15,456 nt of DNA from CAYUNI01 sp964446245 (GCA_964446245.1 CAYUNI010000014.1:1-15456), one strand, 5' to 3'; positions 7,117-14,828 are shown, counted from the first letter of the stretch. The notes: a model not told the origin generated them from the sequence alone. Numbers and translations are program-made.

Positions 7117-7185
7117 ACTGAAGAGAAAAAGGAAAAGGAAAAAAGAAGAAAGGTCGAGATGGAGAGATTTGATCCTAGTATTTAA
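7117..7185 (+). other. In-frame open extension after the 6397 gene's stop codon
   Basis: After the TAA at 7114-7116 the same frame stays open for 22 codons to a second TAA (7183-7185). The encoded tail begins TEEKKEKEKRRKVE and ends ERFDPSI. Its first half continues the Lys/Glu-rich composition of the upstream C-terminus without a break. This fits a recent nonsense change that shortened a once-longer protein, or occasional stop readthrough. Low complexity of A-rich sequence could also give this by chance. Confidence 0.4.
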
Positions 7186-7190
7186 AGAAA

Positions 7191-7231
7191 AATAAAAACA
7201 GGGAGAGGCTTTCTTTCTCCCTGTTTTTATT
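7191..7231. terminator. Bidirectional intrinsic terminator between convergent genes
   Basis: A strong hairpin: AATAAAAACAGGGAGA (7191-7206) pairs with TCTCCCTGTTTTTATT (7216-7231), giving a 16-bp stem with a GC-rich core and 9-nt loop. A-rich and T-rich flanks supply U-tracts in both directions, so it can end the plus-strand gene ending at 7116 and the minus-strand gene ending at 7246. Confidence 0.88.
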
Positions 7232-7245
7232 TTTATATTACAATT

Positions 7246-8406
7246 TTAACCTCGATAGAGTTTAACAGTCTTCTCAATCATTTGCCCGAGGCGAAAGTTT
7301 TGGCGAACATAATCTTGGAGATTGGCACCAGCTAGATCACGATAGGCTGGTTTGTTGATCATATATTTTAAAGATTTGACTAGTTCAGATAGATCAGCTC
7401 GAGGAGTGAGAATTCCTTTTTCATAATCTGGGATAATCTCGGGAATACCACCAACTTCAGAAGCGACCACTGGTAGGCCGGCAGCACCGGCTTCGAGTAG
7501 GGCATAAGGAAAAGCTTCGGTGCGAGAGGGGAGAACAAAGAGATCAAAAGCCTTGAGGTAGCGTCTAGCATCTTCGACTCTGCCGAGTAAAATAATTCGG
7601 TCAATTAATCTCTTGTCAGCGATAAATTTTTCTAATTGTGGTCGCAGTTCACCCCCGCCGATTATAACTAGAGTTAATGTCCAGCCAATATCGGTCGAAA
7701 GGAGCTCGCGGACAAGACGCATGAAAGCTTCGGCCAAGATGTCTACCCCTTTGTTAGGATGGAGTTCGGCAATGGTCCCAATCCAAAATTTATCTATTTT
7801 TTCTGGCAGTAATTTTTTGCGTGCCTCGTTTTTGTTTAGAAAAGAAATTGCGCTTAACCCATTGTAAATAATTTTCATCCGCCCTTTTGCTAGAGGCCAA
7901 CGAGCCATGTCATTGTAAGCTTTTTGAGAGACAGCAATTGTCTGATGAGCGAGAAGGATGGTGAGCCAGTGGATAGAGGCGATTATTTTTTTTGCCCACC
8001 ATGGTCGGTCTTCATTAAAAGCCCAGCCATGAGCTGTAAAGATAATTTTAGGGACTCCTGCTAGCCGACCAGCCAAGCTCCCTAAAGCTCCAATTTTTGA
8101 ACTGTTGAGGTGAATAATATCCGGTGCTTGCTCGCGGAAAATTTTTATTAAAATTTTAAGGACAGTGAATTCATCTTTGATTTTTATGTCTCGCCCAAGT
8201 TCGGGCAGGGTGATAGTCTTGATATCATAAGATCGTAATTTCTCTGCCAATTGGTCGCCTTGGCCAGCAATAACAGTCACATCAAAATCAGATTTTGGCA
8301 GGGCGGTTGCTAATTCAAAAACATAACGTTGGGCACCACCAAAATTGCCCTTAGTGATGAGAAAGAAAATTTTTTTCGGGCGTTTAATAATAGTAGGTTT
8401 AGCCAT
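7246..8406 (-). CDS. GT4-family glycosyltransferase (GT-B fold)
   Basis: A 386-residue cytoplasmic or membrane-associated enzyme that transfers a sugar from a nucleotide-sugar donor to a lipid-linked or polysaccharide acceptor. N-terminal acceptor domain: FLITKGNFGGAQRYVFELA (about 15-33), with the glycine-rich GGAQRY loop, HLNSSKIGALGS (99-110) and TAHGW (124-128, His126). C-terminal donor domain: GTIAELHPNKGVDIL (210-224), IIGGGELRPQLE (248-259), VEDARRYLKAFDLFVLPSRTEAFPYALLEA, with the EX7E motif at Glu297 and Glu305, then GLPVVASEVGGIPEII. These are standard GT4 features. Donor and acceptor cannot be told from sequence. It is divergent from the sugar-phosphate transferase gene at 8481, which initiates lipid-linked glycans, so it probably extends the same product. 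It starts at ATG 8406, 12 bases after a perfect TATAAT. Confidence 0.9.
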   Translation of the reverse strand: MAKPTIIKRPKKIFFLITKGNFGGAQRYVFELATALPKSDFDVTVIAGQGDQLAEKLRSYDIKTITLPELGRDIKIKDEFTVLKILIKIFREQAPDIIHLNSSKIGALGSLAGRLAGVPKIIFTAHGWAFNEDRPWWAKKIIASIHWLTILLAHQTIAVSQKAYNDMARWPLAKGRMKIIYNGLSAISFLNKNEARKKLLPEKIDKFWIGTIAELHPNKGVDILAEAFMRLVRELLSTDIGWTLTLVIIGGGELRPQLEKFIADKRLIDRIILLGRVEDARRYLKAFDLFVLPSRTEAFPYALLEAGAAGLPVVASEVGGIPEIIPDYEKGILTPRADLSELVKSLKYMINKPAYRDLAGANLQDYVRQNFRLGQMIEKTVKLYRG

Positions 8407-8418
8407 AAGATTAGCTTA

Positions 8419-8446
8419 ATTATACATATTTTAGCCTTCTGGTCAA
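8419..8446 (-). promoter_or_regulatory. Promoter of the minus-strand glycosyltransferase
   Basis: On the minus strand, TTGACC (8446-8441) and TATAAT (8424-8419) are 16 bp apart, close to the sigma-70 consensus. The -10 box ends 12 bases before the ATG at 8406, predicting a leader of roughly five nucleotides. Confidence 0.75.
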
Positions 8447-8468
8447 AAAGCTTCTTTTGTGGTATTGT
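8440..8468 (+). promoter_or_regulatory. Candidate divergent promoter of the 8481 operon
   Basis: TGGTCA (8440-8445) and TATTGT (8463-8468) are 17 bp apart, each four of six matches to consensus. The -35 box overlaps the -35 of the opposite promoter, so the two directions may compete for polymerase. The -10 ends 12 bases before the ATG at 8481, as in the other near-leaderless genes. Confidence 0.4.
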
Positions 8469-8480
8469 CAGGACACTAAG

Positions 8481-9794
8481 ATGAAAATAGGTTCAAAAAG
8501 AGAAATTTTAATTTTACTCATTGGCGACATTTTGATGTTTATGGTGGCTTTGTGGTTGGCGATTTTGAGTCGTGGGCGACAGTGGCCAGACTGGATTGTT
8601 TTTACTGACCACTTACAGCCATTTGCTATTATTTTTCTAGTTTGGATTTTAGTTTTCTTTATTGCCGATCTTTACCGTCGACAGACCAGATTGGCGCTCC
8701 AGCGTTTGCCTCAAACTATGCTTAATGCTCTTTTGGTAAATGTTTCTTTGGCGGTGCTGTTCTTCTATTTTATTCCTTATTTTGGGATTACGCCGAAAAC
8801 TTTATTGTTTATAGATTTATTTTGGACCGTCGTTTTAATTTTCAGTTGGCGTTTATGGCTCTCTCCAAAGTTGATTATTGGTCAAAAAGAGAAGATATAT
8901 TTTGCTTGTTCCGGTCCGGAAGTTGATGAACTTAAAGAAGAATTGACTAAAAATCCTAAATATAATGTAGAGATTTTAAGTGGCGATTTGTCAGAAGCAA
9001 AAATAAGGAAGCAATTGAGTTTGCTGGTGATCAATCCCTATGAAGCGTATCATAAAGAGGTTTTGTGGGATTATTATAAATTGCTTTTTTCAAAAGTGCG
9101 TTTTGTGGCGGTTGATGATTTGTATGAGGATTTATTTGGACGAGTGCCGATGTCTCTGATTGATGAAAAATGGTTTCTGGAAAATATTTCTTGGCGACCA
9201 AAGACTTTTTATGATGGGGTAAAGAGATTGATTGATATTGTCGTTGCTCTGATCGGTTTTGTTTTGTCTTGGCCGTTTTATATTTTGGTCTGGGTTTTAA
9301 CCAGAGTCTTTGATCGGGGGGCTTTGTTTAGCTTACAAGGACGAGTTGGTCAGGATGGTCGAATGGTGACAATGATAAAATTTCGAACAATGACTAAAGC
9401 TAATGATGGTGGTAATTGGGGTGGAGAAAACAAAAATCAGGTGACAAGGCTCGGAGGTTGGTGGCGCAAAACTAGAATCGATGAGCTGCCTCAGTTGATA
9501 AATGTCTTGCGAGGGGAGATGTCTTTGGTTGGTCCGCGTCCGGAATTCCCTGCGGTGGTAAAAGAATATATCAAACAAATTCCATTTTATCAAAGCCGTC
9601 TTTTGGTTAAGCCTGGTTTGTCTGGCTGGGCTCAAGTTTATCATGATAATCATGCTCATCATGGTCTGGCGATAGATTCGACAAAAGAAAAATTGAGTTA
9701 TGATTTATTTTATATTAAAAATAGATCTTTGTGGCTCGATTTGAAAATTGTTTTACAGACGATAAAAATAATTTTATCGATAAAGGGAAAATAA
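8481..9794 (+). CDS. Undecaprenyl-phosphate sugar-1-phosphate transferase (polyprenyl glycosylphosphotransferase)
   Basis: A 437-residue membrane enzyme that moves a sugar-1-phosphate from a nucleotide sugar to undecaprenyl phosphate, the first step in exopolysaccharide, capsule or O-glycan synthesis. N-terminal half: four hydrophobic segments (about 8-29, 46-62, 83-101, 108-123), then a soluble domain (about 135-235) where a CoA/NAD-binding-like fold sits in WbaP/WcaJ proteins. C-terminal catalytic domain: a membrane-inserting hydrophobic segment (about 250-275), KFRTM (300-304), TRIDELPQ (331-338), SLVGPRPE (348-355) and KPGLSGWAQV (377-386). A histidine-rich HDNHAHHG follows (388-395). I chose ATG 8481 over the upstream TTG 8457 because the preceding codons lie in the promoter. 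Its stop overlaps the glyA start (TAATG at 9792), implying translational coupling. The sugar is unknown. Confidence 0.92.
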   Translation: MKIGSKREILILLIGDILMFMVALWLAILSRGRQWPDWIVFTDHLQPFAIIFLVWILVFFIADLYRRQTRLALQRLPQTMLNALLVNVSLAVLFFYFIPYFGITPKTLLFIDLFWTVVLIFSWRLWLSPKLIIGQKEKIYFACSGPEVDELKEELTKNPKYNVEILSGDLSEAKIRKQLSLLVINPYEAYHKEVLWDYYKLLFSKVRFVAVDDLYEDLFGRVPMSLIDEKWFLENISWRPKTFYDGVKRLIDIVVALIGFVLSWPFYILVWVLTRVFDRGALFSLQGRVGQDGRMVTMIKFRTMTKANDGGNWGGENKNQVTRLGGWWRKTRIDELPQLINVLRGEMSLVGPRPEFPAVVKEYIKQIPFYQSRLLVKPGLSGWAQVYHDNHAHHGLAIDSTKEKLSYDLFYIKNRSLWLDLKIVLQTIKIILSIKGK

Positions 9795-10987
9795 TGATTG
9801 ACCGAGAAATTCGCCAATTAATAAATGCAGAAATTAAACGCCAGAAAAAGGCTATTAATTTGATTGCCTCAGAAAATTTTGTTTCGACCGAAGTTTTACG
9901 AGTCCTTGGTTCGGAGTTGGTTAATAAATATGCTGAAGGTTATCCCGGAGCGCGTTATTATGGTGGAAATAAAATTATTGATGAGATAGAGGAATTATGT
10001 CGAAAACGAGCCCTGAAACTTTTTAAGTTAAAATCTTCAGATTGGGCAGTGAATGTCCAGCCATATTCTGGTTCGCCGGCAAACTTGGCAGTATATCTTG
10101 GGCTGGTAAAGCCCGGAGGAAAAATCATGGGAATGAGTTTGGCTAGTGGTGGGCATTTGACCCATGGGCATAAGGTTTCCGCTACTGGACAATTTTGGCA
10201 GTCGATCTCTTATGATCTTGACCCCAAAACAGAGTGTTTAAATTATGAAATGATTAGAGCGCTTGCCCTTAAAGAAAAGCCCGCGGTTATTATTGCTGGT
10301 TTTACGGCCTATTCTAGAGAAATTGACTGGGTTAAGTTTCGAGAAATAGCCGATGCTTGCGGAGCTTATTTAATGGTGGACATGTCGCATATTGCCGGTC
10401 TGGTTGCCGGAGGTGCCCATTTATCGCCGTTTTTTACTCGAAAGGGAGAATTTTTGGCTGATGTTGTGACAACCACTACTCATAAAACTCTTCGTGGACC
10501 ACGGGCTGCCTTGATTTTTAGTCGAAGAGATGAGAGAGATTTGCCTAAAAAAATTGATAAGGCGGTTTTTCCCGGGCTTCAAGGGGGGCCACATCAGAAT
10601 CAAATTGCTGGAGTGGCAGTGGCTTTGCTTGAGGCGCAAGATCCAAAATTTAAAATTTATGCTAAACAAGTAATTAAAAATGCTAAGGTTTTGGCTAAAG
10701 AATTTAAAAAAAGAGGTTGGCGGGTAGTCTCTGGTGGTACAGACAATCACTTAATTTTGCTTGATGTTTTTGGCTCAACTAAAGGCCGTCTTTCTGGAAA
10801 AGAGGCCAGTGAGAGATTAGAGCAAGCGGGAATTATTGTTAATAAAAATACAATTCCTTTTGACACTCGTAAGCCAGCCGATCCATCGGGTATTCGTTTG
10901 GGAGCAGCCGCAGAAACTACTCGGGGTAAAAAAGAAAAAGATTTTATAAAAATTGCGGAAAAAATTGATAAAATTTTAAATCAATGA
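9794..10987 (+). CDS. glyA: Serine hydroxymethyltransferase
   Basis: A 397-residue PLP enzyme that converts serine and tetrahydrofolate to glycine and 5,10-methylene-THF. Recognised by INLIASENFVS (21-31), YAEGYPGARYYGGN (46-59), NVQPYSGSPANLAVY (87-101), GGHLTHGHKVSATGQFW (119-135), the PLP-contact DMSHIAGLVAGG (196-207), and TTTTHKTLRGPR (226-237) with the Schiff-base Lys231. LQGGPHQNQIAG follows. The C-terminal GIRLGAAAETTRG matches the family. It is about 20 residues shorter than the E. coli enzyme. I place the start at ATG 9794, sharing one base with the previous stop; an in-frame GTG at 9731 would add 21 residues that only re-read the end of the upstream gene. A weak AAGGG precedes the ATG. 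The stop TGA overlaps the folD start (ATGA), and the two enzymes act in sequence in folate metabolism. Confidence 0.97.
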   Translation: MIDREIRQLINAEIKRQKKAINLIASENFVSTEVLRVLGSELVNKYAEGYPGARYYGGNKIIDEIEELCRKRALKLFKLKSSDWAVNVQPYSGSPANLAVYLGLVKPGGKIMGMSLASGGHLTHGHKVSATGQFWQSISYDLDPKTECLNYEMIRALALKEKPAVIIAGFTAYSREIDWVKFREIADACGAYLMVDMSHIAGLVAGGAHLSPFFTRKGEFLADVVTTTTHKTLRGPRAALIFSRRDERDLPKKIDKAVFPGLQGGPHQNQIAGVAVALLEAQDPKFKIYAKQVIKNAKVLAKEFKKRGWRVVSGGTDNHLILLDVFGSTKGRLSGKEASERLEQAGIIVNKNTIPFDTRKPADPSGIRLGAAAETTRGKKEKDFIKIAEKIDKILNQ

Positions 10988-11766
10988 AAATAGATGGCAA
11001 AAAAATAGCTGAAGATTTAAGAGTGAAACTTCAGGCTAAAATGTCTGGCCAAGGTAAGAAGTTGGTAATTTTATTGGTCGGCAACGATAAGGCTTCAGCT
11101 CAATTTGTTGAACGGAAAAAAAAGATTGGTGAGAGTTTGGGGGTCGAGGTGGTGGTTTATGATTTAGAGGATAATTTAGAAACCTCTGACTTAATAGAGA
11201 TGATTGTCCGTTTAAATAATGACCAGGGTGTAGATGGAATTATTGTTCAGTTGCCTCTACCGATTTCGATCGAGACCGAAAAAGTTTTGTCGGCGATTAG
11301 CCCGCAAAAAGATGTTGATGCGTTGACTAAAGAAGCGAGAGTTGATTCGCCGGTTGTCGGAGCGGTGCGAGCAATTTTGACCGAAGCTAATTTTATTTTA
11401 GAAAATAAAAAGATTATTGTCTTGGGTCAGGGGAGATTGGTCGGTCGACCGGTGGCTCTCGCTTTGGCTGGCGAGGGTTATGATGTGACGGTGCTCGATG
11501 ATCGAGTTTTGAATATTGAGCCGGTATTAAAGCAGGCCGATTTAATCATTAGTGGAATTGGTCGAGGACACTGGATTAAGCCGGCAATGCTTAAGAAAGG
11601 GGTTGTCTTGATCGATATTGGCACTAGTGAGCAAGAAGGATCTATTGTTGGTGATGTTGACCCAGCCTGTTATGATTTGGCCTTAGCTTATACTCCAGTC
11701 CCTGGTGGTGTGGGGCCTATAGTGGTAATAAAATTATTTGAAAATTTATGGCAATTATCCCAGTAG
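10984..11766 (+). CDS. folD: FolD: methylene-THF dehydrogenase / methenyl-THF cyclohydrolase, divergent short form
   Basis: A 260-residue version of the roughly 285-residue bifunctional FolD, which oxidises the 5,10-methylene-THF made by GlyA and hydrolyses the product to 10-formyl-THF. Seen: IDGKKIAEDLR (3-13), catalytic-loop ASAQFVERKKK (37-47) with Lys45 at the catalytic lysine position, DGIIVQLPLP (84-93), PQKDVDA (107-113), the dinucleotide loop GQGRLVGRP (148-156), DIGTSEQEGSIVGDV (211-225), and YTPVPGGVGPIVVIKLFEN (236-254). Odd points: the usual Tyr four residues before the catalytic Lys is Phe41; DGFH is replaced by DALT; the PCTPxG substrate segment is missing, with about nine residues deleted (about 113-131, SPVVGAVRAIL instead). 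Dehydrogenase activity is likely, cyclohydrolase less certain. The ATG overlaps the glyA TGA, and its 3' end overlaps the next gene by 19 bases. Confidence 0.93.
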   Translation: MKIDGKKIAEDLRVKLQAKMSGQGKKLVILLVGNDKASAQFVERKKKIGESLGVEVVVYDLEDNLETSDLIEMIVRLNNDQGVDGIIVQLPLPISIETEKVLSAISPQKDVDALTKEARVDSPVVGAVRAILTEANFILENKKIIVLGQGRLVGRPVALALAGEGYDVTVLDDRVLNIEPVLKQADLIISGIGRGHWIKPAMLKKGVVLIDIGTSEQEGSIVGDVDPACYDLALAYTPVPGGVGPIVVIKLFENLWQLSQ

Positions 11767-12302
11767 GTAATTTGATTGATCAAGTGGTCTCTTTAAATGC
11801 TAATCATTGGGCGAGTTTTTCGCCAGTGATTTCTGGAGTAGTATATTTTTTAGCGGAGTGGCTTGGCTGGGTGATGGTTGGAGGATTGGTTTTTTGGTTG
11901 TTTCGTGAGCGATGCCGCTTGACGATTGGGCGGATTGTCTTATTGGCTTTGGTTAGTGCTTCGATCGCTTGGATACTGACATCTTTTGTAAAAAGTTTGT
12001 TCTTTGTTCCTCGTCCTTTTGAATTGATTGATAATTTACGACCAATTTTTATCACGGGTGATTTTGAATCTTTTCCTTCCGGTCACGCCACTTTTTTTGG
12101 TGGGTTGGCAGCTACTGTATGGATTTTAAACCGTCGTCTGGGATGGTGGTTTGTAGGTGGAGCAATAATTATTGGTTTGGCACGAATAGGGGCTGGAGTT
12201 CATTGGTTGAGCGATATAGCAATCGGCTGGTTGATAGGGTTTGCCTGCGCTTATATGATCGTCCGGCTGACCAAGCTTTTACCACCTCTTTTTAAGAGCT
12301 AA
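11748..12302 (+). CDS. PAP2-family membrane phosphatase, probable undecaprenyl pyrophosphate phosphatase
   Basis: A 184-residue integral membrane protein with the complete PAP2 phosphatase signature: KSLFFVPRP (Lys82 to Pro90, the KX6RP motif), PSGH (110-113, His113) and ARIGAGVHWLSD (145-156, with Arg146, nucleophile His152 and Asp156). About five hydrophobic segments surround them. BcrC/YbjG-type members remove a phosphate from undecaprenyl pyrophosphate on the outer face of the membrane to regenerate the lipid carrier used for peptidoglycan and other glycans. Operon membership with a polyprenyl sugar-phosphate transferase supports this substrate, but other lipid phosphates are possible. 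The start ATG 11748 lies within the end of folD (19-base overlap, different frame); no Shine-Dalgarno is evident, so translation probably depends on coupling. Confidence 0.9.
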   Translation: MAIIPVGNLIDQVVSLNANHWASFSPVISGVVYFLAEWLGWVMVGGLVFWLFRERCRLTIGRIVLLALVSASIAWILTSFVKSLFFVPRPFELIDNLRPIFITGDFESFPSGHATFFGGLAATVWILNRRLGWWFVGGAIIIGLARIGAGVHWLSDIAIGWLIGFACAYMIVRLTKLLPPLFKS

Positions 12303-12345
12303 AGGCCATCGGCAGAAAATCTCGGGGCTCTTGTTCGGGAGTTCA

Positions 12346-12373
12346 TTGCTTTTTTGTTTTTGCTGGATATAAT
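12346..12373 (+). promoter_or_regulatory. Promoter of secDF, nearly leaderless
   Basis: A perfect TATAAT (12368-12373) lies nine bases before ATG 12383, with TTGCTT (12346-12351) 16 bp upstream as the -35. Transcription would begin a few bases before the start codon. The 80-base gap after the PAP2 gene contains no other clear signal and no good terminator. Confidence 0.65.
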
Positions 12374-12382
12374 AAAGGGCGT

Positions 12383-13825
12383 ATGAATAAAATCAGATTA
12401 ATGGCAATTTTGTTGCTGTTGGGCGGTATCGCGGTCGGATACATCGTCTATTCCTCCGAGCAATCGGGGTCTTTTTGGTTCAGACCATTTAAGTTGGGTT
12501 TAGATTTATCAGGTGGTAGTCACTTGGTTTATGAGGCCGATACCAGTAAATTAAAAGCCTCGGAAGTGGGAGATGCAATGAGTTCTTTGCGAGAAGTAAT
12601 TGACCGGCGGGTTAATGTCTTTGGAGTTTCCGAGCCATTAGTCCAAGTCGAGCAATCAAGTTTAAGCGCTAATTCTGTGCATCGTTTGATTGTCGAACTT
12701 CCCGGGATCACCGATGTCAAACAGGCTGAAGAATTGATTAGTAAGACACCTTCGCTTGAGTTTAAAGTAGCTCGACCAGATGGTCCAGAGAAAGAGGCCA
12801 TAAAACAGGCGAAACAGTCGGCGGCAGATTTGCTGAAGGCCATTTATGGTACAAGTACCGAAACGACAGTTTCTGAATCGGAATTAAATAATCTTTTAGT
12901 TTCTCGTCTTGGCAGTACGACTTTAGCTTTGGCACAGGAAGACCCTGATTTTATTTCTTCCGGCTTGACTGGACAATATTTGAAGCGGGCACAAGTTCAG
13001 TTTAATCAAAATTCAATTGGGCCTTCGATTGGTCTGGAATTCAATAATGAGGGAGGAGAATTATTCGCGGCGATTACTAAAGCCAACATCGATAAACCAT
13101 TGGCAATATTCTTAGATGGACAGTTGATGTCGGCGCCAATTGTTCGTGAAGAGATTCGTGATGGCAAGGCAGAAGTAAGCGGACAATTCACCTTAGATGA
13201 AGCTAAGACTTTGACTCGAAATTTAAATTTGGGAGCTTTGCCAGTACCAATCAAACTGGTCTCGAAAGAAACTATTGGACCGACTTTAGGAGCAGAAGCT
13301 TTCAATCGGGGAGTTAAGGCGGGGATTTATGGCTTGCTGATTGTCGCTCTGTTTATGATTTTTTGGTATCGTTTGCCGGGGGTGGTATCAGTCGTGTCTT
13401 TGACGATATATGTGGCTTTAATGTTGGCAATTTTCAAACTTTTGTCGGTGACATTGACTGCCGCTGGCATGGCTGGTCTTATCTTGTCGATTGGAATTGC
13501 TGTGGACGCAAATGTTTTGATTTTTGAACGTCTAAAAGAGGAGATGCGTTTGGGGAAAACTTTACACGATTCAATCGCGGAAGGTTTCAGTCGAGCCTGG
13601 ACATCGATTCGTGATTCCAACCTTTCAAGTATAGTTTCGGCTTCGATTTTGTTCTGGTTCGGAACGAGCTTTATTAAGGGTTTTGCTTTGACATTAATAA
13701 TTGGTATTGTCGTCAGTATGTTTACGGCGATTGTTGTCACCCGTACCTTCTTGCTTGCTTTGGGAGTTCGCCACAAAGGTCGCTTGGCGAATTGGTTGTT
13801 TGGACACGGACTTACTAATCATTAA
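12383..13825 (+). CDS. secD: Protein translocase subunit SecD
   Basis: A 480-residue polytopic membrane protein of the RND-like SecDF complex, which uses the proton gradient to pull exported proteins out of the SecYEG channel. TM1 is at about 5-23. FKLGLDLSGGSHLVYE (36-51) is the D1 signature. The large extracytoplasmic P1 region follows (about 50-300), with DRRVNVFGVSEPLVQ (74-88), IGPSIGLEFNNEG and LNLGALPVPIKLVSKETIGPTLG (281-303). Five TM segments lie in the C-terminal part (about 311-470), including GIAVDANVLIFERLKEE (371-387) with the conserved Asp375, part of the proton path. The length is moderately shorter than the E. coli protein (615), as in Gram-positive-type SecD. It starts at ATG 12383, nine bases after TATAAT. 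secF follows after nine bases. Confidence 0.97.
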   Translation: MNKIRLMAILLLLGGIAVGYIVYSSEQSGSFWFRPFKLGLDLSGGSHLVYEADTSKLKASEVGDAMSSLREVIDRRVNVFGVSEPLVQVEQSSLSANSVHRLIVELPGITDVKQAEELISKTPSLEFKVARPDGPEKEAIKQAKQSAADLLKAIYGTSTETTVSESELNNLLVSRLGSTTLALAQEDPDFISSGLTGQYLKRAQVQFNQNSIGPSIGLEFNNEGGELFAAITKANIDKPLAIFLDGQLMSAPIVREEIRDGKAEVSGQFTLDEAKTLTRNLNLGALPVPIKLVSKETIGPTLGAEAFNRGVKAGIYGLLIVALFMIFWYRLPGVVSVVSLTIYVALMLAIFKLLSVTLTAAGMAGLILSIGIAVDANVLIFERLKEEMRLGKTLHDSIAEGFSRAWTSIRDSNLSSIVSASILFWFGTSFIKGFALTLIIGIVVSMFTAIVVTRTFLLALGVRHKGRLANWLFGHGLTNH

Positions 13826-13834
13826 TCTATAAAT

Positions 13835-14740
13835 ATGTTTGTTATTAAACATCGGAATTTTTTCTTCGCCATCTCCTTGTTTTTGGTGCTTGGTTCTTTG
13901 GTAAGTTTAGCGGTCTTTGGTTTGAAATTAGGGACAGACTTTAAGGGGGGTTCTATATATGAGATTGCTTATGATCAATCTCGCCCTACTCAAGCTGAAT
14001 TAAATCAGACCATCGCTAAAATTTCTGGAATAGGCCCCATTTCGATTCAAATGGCTGGCGATCGAGGAGTGATTTTTCGCGGACAGACATTGACCGAGGA
14101 ACAGAAAAATTTACTAGCCAAAAATTTGGTTTTGGATGATAAATATAAATTTAGTGAAAAGCGTTTTAGTTTAATTGGTCCTTCGTTGGGTAAGGAATTG
14201 GCAAAAAAGGGGACGATTGCTCTTTCTTTGGTGGTGGTGTTGATTGTGGCTTATATCGCCTTTGTTTTTCGACAAGTTTCTCGACCAGTTCGTTCTTGGA
14301 AATATGGAGTGACCGCCTTGATTGCTCTTTTCCACGACATTATCGTTTCGATTGGCGCGATGACTCTGCTTGGATATTTTTGGGGGATTGAAGCTGATGC
14401 GCTATTCTTAACAGCGCTACTTACTATTCTTGGGTTGTCGGTTAATGACACAATTGTTGTTTTTGATCGAATTCGAGAAAATCTGAAAAATAAAATTAGC
14501 CAAAGTTTTGAAGAAACTGTCGGCATTAGCCTTGGGCAAACCTACGCTAGATCAATCAACACCTCATTGACTGTTATTTTAGTTTTGGTAGCGATTTTCT
14601 TGTTCGGCGCAGAGAGTACCAAATACTTCGCTTTAATTTTAGCTATCGGAATGACCGTCGGTACTTATAGCTCAATTTTTATTGCCTCGCCACTTTTGGT
14701 GACAGCTTATCGTTTGCAGGAGGGAAGGAAGTCAAAATAG
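13835..14740 (+). CDS. secF: Protein translocase subunit SecF
   Basis: A 301-residue partner of SecD with six TM segments. TM1 is at about 9-30. LGTDFKGGSIYEI (32-44) is the D1-like signature. A short extracytoplasmic domain (about 45-112) ends in FSLIGPSLGKELAKKG (111-126). The TM bundle (about 127-293) contains LTILGLSVNDTIVVFDRIRENL (196-217), with Asn204-Asp205 at the conserved proton-path position that mirrors SecD Asp375. Length matches typical SecF (about 300-320). It begins nine bases after the secD stop without a visible Shine-Dalgarno, so the two are one operon. It is the last protein gene before the 16S rRNA promoter. Confidence 0.97.
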   Translation: MFVIKHRNFFFAISLFLVLGSLVSLAVFGLKLGTDFKGGSIYEIAYDQSRPTQAELNQTIAKISGIGPISIQMAGDRGVIFRGQTLTEEQKNLLAKNLVLDDKYKFSEKRFSLIGPSLGKELAKKGTIALSLVVVLIVAYIAFVFRQVSRPVRSWKYGVTALIALFHDIIVSIGAMTLLGYFWGIEADALFLTALLTILGLSVNDTIVVFDRIRENLKNKISQSFEETVGISLGQTYARSINTSLTVILVLVAIFLFGAESTKYFALILAIGMTVGTYSSIFIASPLLVTAYRLQEGRKSK

Positions 14741-14765
14741 GTTGTAAAATATAGGTTTTTTGTTG

Positions 14766-14801
14766 ATCCCCTAGGCAGAGCCGACGCTTTGTTTGGGGGA
14801 T
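14766..14801 (+). other. Hairpin between secF and the 16S promoter
   Basis: ATCCCC (14766-14771) pairs with GGGGAT (14796-14801), enclosing a 24-nt loop. It could end secF transcription, but no U-tract follows; its last base overlaps the -35 box of the rRNA promoter. Weak call. Confidence 0.3.
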
Positions 14802-14828
14802 TGACTTTTAAATGGTTTCGTCTATACT
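14801..14828 (+). promoter_or_regulatory. 16S rRNA promoter
   Basis: TTGACT (14801-14806) and TATACT (14823-14828), 16 bp apart, five of six matches each to the sigma-70 consensus. It is the best promoter match in the window, as expected for rRNA, and lies about 120 bases before the mature 16S end. Confidence 0.85.

Noticed and set aside
8457..8480. Upstream TTG start for the sugar-phosphate transferase
   Set aside because: These codons lie over the candidate -10 box and add a polar WYCQDTK before a normal MKIGSKRE start.
9731..9793. Upstream GTG start for glyA
   Set aside because: The extra 21 residues only re-read the end of the sugar transferase gene in another frame; family alignment starts at the ATG at 9794.
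9794..10987. Recoded UGA (as in Gracilibacteria or Absconditabacteria)
   Set aside because: glyA ends properly at TGA at its expected C-terminus, and no in-frame TGA was needed in any gene.
13327..13776. Minus-strand 149-codon open frame inside secD
   Set aside because: It lies wholly opposite the conserved SecD membrane domain and has shadow-type composition.
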